A DNA stretch of 64,000 nt from Castor canadensis (taxonomy: Eukaryota; Chordata; Mammalia; Rodentia; Castoridae). The DNA is taken from contig NC_133397.1 of assembly GCF_047511655.1 (NCBI RefSeq), positions 42,050,001 through 42,114,000 of the forward strand. Direction: 5' to 3'. This document shows, piece after piece, positions 60,756 to 64,000 of the stretch. Made by a program: the position numbers and the translations under genes. How positions within the stretch are numbered: the first letter of the stretch is position 1; every line of letters begins with the position of its first letter. Under the pieces are notes generated by a model. The model was not told the origin of the DNA, did no database searches, and saw nothing but the letters and a program-made list of their open reading frames with translations.

Positions 60756-62046
60756 TTACCATAATGACCGATTCCCATCATGAGATTTTTCCCAACAGAA
60801 TAATGGATTGTGCCACTAATTACTTGATTTCTTACCTCTAGAATTGTGCCCAAGTAACTGTGTGGAAGGGCTTCTTCATGAAGGAGGAATTGGACTGATC
60901 TCAAGATGCCATCCAATGTAAAATTGAGCATCTCTCTAGATACATTATTTCTAGAGGATAGAAATACTTTGTTGAAAAATGAAAGGCTAAAATGGTAAAA
61001 ATAAATTTGGGAAAGCCTGGGCTCACTGGGTTAAGATGTTTCTTTCCTGCAGCAATCTCAGAATCTTTACCGTGATATAATTCGTTATAAATACCTACAA
61101 GGAGGAAAATATGTTGGCCTGCCCTTAACACATTGACCTTGGACTTCCTCTTTATTGTAAAGAATCTCCTGAGTTTGTGTTTCCTAGTTTAACTTTGGAA
61201 GCTATGCTGGAAGCTAACACATCGATGCCAATCTCTAATTGTCTAAAAGTGCTTTATTATTAAGACATGGTTGGCAAATCTGTCCTGGGCAGAGTATCCT
61301 ATTAGTCAGCCCCCTCCACTCTTCTACCATGACATAAATCAGAATTTTTGCAGTACAGAAGATCAGAATTGCACTGTAAGAGCACAGAATCCTCCATCAA
61401 GTGAATTTTGGTTTCCTTTCTACTGCATCTTCAGACATTTTATGATGGACTCCTCTAGATTACCAACAGGACAGGTAAGGCAGGAGGCTTCACAATTCAC
61501 TTTGAGTTGGGTAGATGATCAGCCCAAAGTCAGAATCCTGTTCCAAGCACAATTAACCTCCTTATATGATCATGTCTAAATAAAAGGAAGTTGTGGTGAG
61601 CTGAATCAAAAGACAACTAAACTAAGGAGGTCTTTGACTAATGGGCCTAATCTGAGTGTAATGATGATGACTATGATGTTTGTGATGGGCTACTGGGCAA
61701 GTCTCACTGTTGATATTTTTCCATCATTTCAATTGGGCACTTGTTATGATACCTTCATGGGTAGGGCAGATCTCAGTGTAACTGGATGTTACAGTCAGGC
61801 TTTCCACTGAAGTGCTAAGGAAAAGAGGATGCTAGGTTTCTGGAAACTGGTTTACATAATTCTTAATCTTTCACACACATTAGTCATGAAAATGGAGTAG
61901 AAAGCTAAATTTAGGAGAGATCTTCTGAGAAAAGTTTCTGGAGAGAGCTATGAATTTAATCTTCTTGCTATCCCACCCTGGCAAGACTGGGATATACTTT
62001 CTGCTGCACTTAGGTTAGAAGAGGAACTTTAAGAAGACTGTGTGGG

Positions 62047-62290
62047 CCTGATGTGGTGGTGCATACCTGTAATCCCATCATTCAGGAAATGAGGTGGGAG
62101 GATTATGAATTTGAGGCTAGATTGGGTTACATAGTGAGACCTGTTTCAAACAACAACAAAAAAACCCAAAAAACTCAAACAAGGGCTGGGGGGAGAGTGG
62201 CTTGAGCAGTAGAGTGCCTGCCTAACAAGCGTGAGGCTCTGAGTTCAAACCACACAGTACCACCAAAAACTAAATAGATAAATAAATAAA
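62047..62290 (+). mobile_element. B1-ID composite SINE
   Basis: The left monomer (62047-62165) is B1-like: TGTGGTGGTGCATACCTGTA, GTAATCCCATCATTCAGG, GGTTACATAGTGAGACCTG and an A-rich linker. The right monomer (62180-62275) is ID-like: GTAGAGTGCCTGCCTAACAA, GCGTGAGGCTCTGAGTTC, ACCACCAAAAA. An A-rich tail with AAATA repeats follows. Such B1-ID dimers are known from several rodent families, but not mouse or rat. Confidence 0.85.
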
Positions 62291-62604
62291 ACCCACCACA
62301 AACAAACAAAATGAAATGACAAACGAACAAAAACCAAGAAGAAGACTGTGTGGCAAGCTTCATAGCTGTTCCTTCCAGGTTGGGGTCATGAAGATCCTAA
62401 TCTTACGTTGTCCTGTGTGACAGGTTGGGTAAAGTGGTCACAAACAAGAAGGCTGCTATCTGGAAAATAACTGAACATAGGAACCAGTCATACAGGTCAC
62501 AATCCTGTAATTTCTCTCCTAACAAGAAAAGACTTGAAACTAACCATGTCTTGTTATTTGTAGCACATATGACTAACAATGTTATTTTATATTACCTAAT
62601 TGGG

Positions 62605-62955
62605 CTTTCCAGATAATTCCCATTTTATAGGTAAGAGAGCCCAGGCTCACAGAAGATAAATGATTTGCCCAAAATTTCTAGACTTGAACCAGAAAGAATA
62701 ATAGTTAAAGCTTGTCTATTATATCATCACCATTGTGAATGGTGACTGAAGTAAAGTCATTTACCTGAAGTAAAGTCATTGAATGTAGCCCACACTCTCT
62801 TGGAAGGTGCTATTATTAGCCCTATTTTACAGATAGGGAAACAGGCTTGGGGAGTTCAAGTTGACTTTTCCGATAGCAAGGGGAATAAACTGATTCTGAA
62901 TCCAGGCATTTTGCCTTCAATGCCTCTGGGTGATGCTCTTCCCATCATACCACAT
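62605..62955 (+). mobile_element. Two MIR fragments around a small duplication
   Basis: The first piece (62605-62705) reads CCCATTTTATAGGTAAGAGA and GATTTGCCCAAAATTTC. The second (62795-62955) reads ATTATTAGCCCTATTTTACA, GATAGGGAAACAGGCTTG and a CCAGGCATTTTGCC segment. Between them CTGAAGTAAAGTCATT occurs at 62746-62761 and 62765-62780. The open frame across the second MIR is a chance frame. Confidence 0.7.
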
Positions 62956-63384
62956 TGGTTACATAAAAACTTGCAAAGACTAAAGATTGCTTTGGTTAGA
63001 TTCACAGCTTATGGTGTTGCCAAGTGGCAACCTTTTGGGACCTTTTTGGATGTTGATGTAAGGATAACTTTAATGAAATTACCAATTTGTGGCAAGCAGT
63101 TATTTTACATTACGTTTGGGAGTCACAAAAGAGTTAATATTTTAAACAGTTTGCATACCCTTCTCCACAACTCATTCCCAATATAAATTATTTAGAAAGC
63201 TATTTCTTAGGTACACTTCAATTTTGCCCAGATAGATAATAACAAATTCCAAATAGCAAACATATTACTAAGGCGAAAATGTGATGCTTTGAACACTGGG
63301 TACATTTATGTTGACGTCATCCACATCTCATATTTCCCTAGCCATGGAGTGAAGCAAAGCAGGACGAAGTTAGTTACAGTCAAG

Positions 63385-63560
63385 CATTCCTGGCTTCAGT
63401 TCTCTAGTCTATTAACTACATAATTTCAGAGTTTCAAAGTCCTCTTCTGTAGATTGGGGAAAATGCCTACCTTTGTGTTTTGGAATCTTGGAAGATGAGA
63501 TAAATTGTGTGAACAAAATGCCTGCTTCAGAATATGCCATGTAATAGATACTCCATAACT
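63385..63560 (+). mobile_element. MIR SINE fragment
   Basis: AAGTCCTCTTCTGTAGATTG, GGGGAAAATGCCTACC and CCATGTAATAGATACTCC are in MIR order. Confidence 0.55.
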
Positions 63561-64000
63561 ATCAGGTTCCCTGGTCTTCTTATTCCCAAATAATTTCTTA
63601 ATCTAAGCTTTTAGTTTGAACAATTCAGCCAACATTCCTGAATCTTAAGATTCCCATCTGTGACATGAAGTCCTCAGTAAATATTCCAGAGGGCTTTTGT
63701 AAGACTAAGTGAATTAATACAAAGTAAAAGTGCTTTCTAAATTATGATTCCCAATACCCACACATATGTCATCCAGCAACACCTTATATAATAGCTGTCT
63801 TGCATTGGTTTATTGCTTTTAACTTTTAAATGCTGCCTATCTGTCTATCTTGTCCCTTCCCTTCTTTACAACCACCTTTTGCAGAAGGTAGGGGAGTTAT
63901 TTTTCTCTCCACTTTTCCTGGGGCCCAGGGAGATCTTGTTGCTTGCTTGCAAGTACTCACAAGCAGGGTCAGGTCTGGAGCCTGGCTCTTTGGCTTTCTT

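Larger units (their letters stand above)
51011..64000 (-). other. FSHR: FSHR intron 4, 3' part (at least 12,990 bp)
   Basis: It ends in a good polypyrimidine tract and CTCCCTCTAG before exon 5. I searched the minus strand for an exon 4-like 75-base block encoding the NNLLYINPEAF region and found none. Contents are nested L1 elements, a long L2, MIR pieces, a young L1 and a B1-ID SINE. The stretches 51011-52639, 53551-54779, 56111-58599, 58746-59041, 59323-60324, 60756-62046 and 63561-64000 hold nothing I can name. Confidence 0.85.

Noticed and set aside
60830-60860. Splice-donor-like TAGAGGTAAG on the minus strand
   Set aside because: The sequence upstream of it does not encode a leucine-rich repeat and no matching acceptor at the right distance was seen, so it is not FSHR exon 4.
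62779-63186. 135-codon plus-strand open frame, the longest after FSHR
   Set aside because: Its first part is a MIR element, and the rest lacks a recognisable domain or splice context.

Overview
The window is mammalian nuclear DNA, AT-rich and dominated by interspersed repeats. It carries one protein-coding gene, the 3' half of the follicle-stimulating hormone receptor gene FSHR, on the minus strand. Exons 5 to 10 are present. All five introns between them are GT-AG and phase 2, and exon lengths are 72, 78, 69, 75, 186 and 1234 coding bases. These match the known layout of glycoprotein-hormone receptor genes. The spliced product covers residues 126 to 695 in human numbering: the C-terminal leucine-rich repeats, the hinge, the seven-helix domain and the cytoplasmic tail. 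Exons 1 to 4 were not found and should lie beyond position 64000.

Host: B1-type (7SL-derived) SINEs, ID-type (tRNA-derived) SINEs, rodent-style MaLR LTRs and young L1 3' ends indicate a rodent. A two-part SINE at 48479-48700 and a B1-ID composite at 62047-62290 are not mouse or rat families. From memory they resemble beaver (Castor) repeats, so American beaver is a plausible but unproven source. FSHR residues such as Tyr615 and Phe644 also fit a rodent.

Layout: 1-26083 is the region downstream of FSHR (3' UTR plus intergenic DNA), holding only repeats and microsatellites. Exon 10 is 26084-27317, exon 9 is 31666-31851, exons 8 and 7 are 45241-45315 and 45428-45496, separated by a 112 bp intron, exon 6 is 49438-49515 and exon 5 is 50939-51010. 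From 51011 to the end is intron 4. Intron 8 (13.4 kb) carries a decayed processed pseudogene of ribosomal protein L32 at about 41708-42190. It also carries a 5'-truncated L1 inserted into an older LTR-like repeat with a clear target-site duplication.

No prokaryotic-type system, CRISPR array, CpG island, functional RNA gene or second intact gene was seen. The most useful observations are lineage-specific residues in the receptor, an LTR ending about 20 bp from the exon 5 splice donor, the RPL32 pseudogene, and several datable nested insertions. I found nothing that looks like a new biological system.
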